A stretch of 32,245 nt of DNA. Origin: Hyphomicrobiales bacterium (lineage in GTDB: Bacteria; Pseudomonadota; Alphaproteobacteria; Rhizobiales; JAJFHB01). The stretch spans positions 1 through 32,245 of the forward strand of contig JAJFHE010000034.1 in NCBI GenBank assembly GCA_021775755.1, read 5' to 3'. The notes beneath the pieces were generated by a model. It did no database searches and had not been told where the DNA came from. It saw only the letters and a list, made by a program, of their open reading frames with translations. Positions 31,934 to 32,245 of this stretch are shown here, in pieces (the first letter of the stretch is position 1; each line of letters begins with the position of its first letter). The translations under genes were made by a program, and so were the position numbers.

Positions 31934-31963
31934 AAAAAAGCGGAGGATCCGAAGATCCCCCGC
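31934..31963 (-). terminator. terminator of the flagellin gene
   Basis: On the minus strand gcgggggat and atcctccgc pair (one G-T) around a cttcgg loop, followed by a TTTTTT run (31939-31934). It ends transcripts from the right, before the lemA promoter region at 31802-31930. Confidence 0.85.
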
Positions 31964-32022
31964 GAGGTGTCAAGTAGCTTGAGAGGAGTTGTTTTTGTTA
32001 TGTGGAGCCTTATTCGTGAGCT

Positions 32023-32245
32023 CTAGAAGAGGCGCAGCACGTTCTGTTCGGCGCTTGACGCAAGCGACAGGGCGACGGACGAGAGCTGCTGGCGTGTCTG
32101 CAAGGCCAGCAGATTGGCGCCTTCCTCATTGGTGTCGGCGAGCGTCAGGTTGGCCGCGCCGGTCTCAAGCGTTGAGACCAGGTTCGACGTGAAGTCCTGA
32201 CGCGCCTCGACGACGGAGAGGTTCGAACCGAAGGTCGAAGCCTGT
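32023..32245 (-). CDS. flagellin, C-terminal part (5' end outside the window)
   Basis: The last 73 residues are visible. FGSNLSVVEARQDFTSNLVS, TLETGAANLTLADTNEEGAN and LLALQTRQQLSSVALSLASS, ending SAEQNVLRLF, form the conserved D0/D1 C-terminus of flagellins, with the alphaproteobacterial ANLTLADxNEEGANLLAL block. This part packs against the N-terminal helix in the filament core. A strong terminator lies 60 bp downstream. Confidence 0.95.
   Translation of the reverse strand, partial: QASTFGSNLSVVEARQDFTSNLVSTLETGAANLTLADTNEEGANLLALQTRQQLSSVALSLASSAEQNVLRLF

Overview
The window looks like the chromosome of an alphaproteobacterium, probably of the Hyphomicrobiales/Rhizobiales type. The reasons are GC-rich coding DNA, a DUF1127 protein, a BKACE-family enzyme, an Irr-type iron control element at bfr, FNR/FixK anaeroboxes, and a flagellin of alphaproteobacterial style. 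Species cannot be told from this stretch. No tRNA, rRNA, CRISPR array or intact transposase gene was seen.

Layout. (1) 1-3.9 kb: the 3' end of a polymorphic-toxin gene with a nucleotidyltransferase-like C-terminal domain, a probable immunity gene, then a displaced second toxin tip with its own probable immunity gene. This second cassette lies between two diverged copies of a palindromic, MITE-like repeat, and the DNA here is more AT-rich than elsewhere. (2) 3.9-8.9 kb: a DUF1127 gene divergent from a GcvA-like LysR regulator, lepA, an internally deleted IS5-type element against the lepA stop codon, a hotdog thioesterase, a GFA-family protein and a decapitated MerR regulator. (3) 8.9-19.2 kb: a metabolic island. 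A TetR regulator, acyl-CoA ligase, SDR dehydrogenase, enolase-superfamily enzyme, BKACE and GNAT acetyltransferase run leftwards as one unit. Divergently, two overlapping paralogous Fe-S proteins and a small HTH-like protein run rightwards, and convergent to these lie a flavodoxin-like protein and a HyuA-type hydantoinase subunit without HyuB. Two tandem TTTGAT-N6-ATCAAR sites lie between the divergent units. (4) 19.3-24 kb: two glutathione S-transferases, a GNAT protein, a TetR regulator paired through a shared operator with an SPW-type membrane protein, a frameshifted remnant and an O-methyltransferase. (5) 24-26.6 kb: bfr and bfd with an iron control element between them, and a DeoR regulator with a TIM-barrel enzyme. 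(6) 26.6-27.4 kb: a compact unit with two FNR/FixK boxes. One precedes two small protein genes; the other sits at exactly -41.5 from the predicted start of a ~128-nt structured small RNA ending in a strong terminator. (7) 27.4-32.2 kb: a tight four-gene operon lemA - DUF2207 - GMC oxidoreductase - small Tat-signal protein, then the 3' end of a flagellin gene with its terminator.

The most interesting items are the predicted anaerobically controlled small RNA, the repeat-bounded toxin cassette, and the TetR-controlled metabolic island built around a duplicated Fe-S protein. All functions are read from motifs and context only; no database search was possible.
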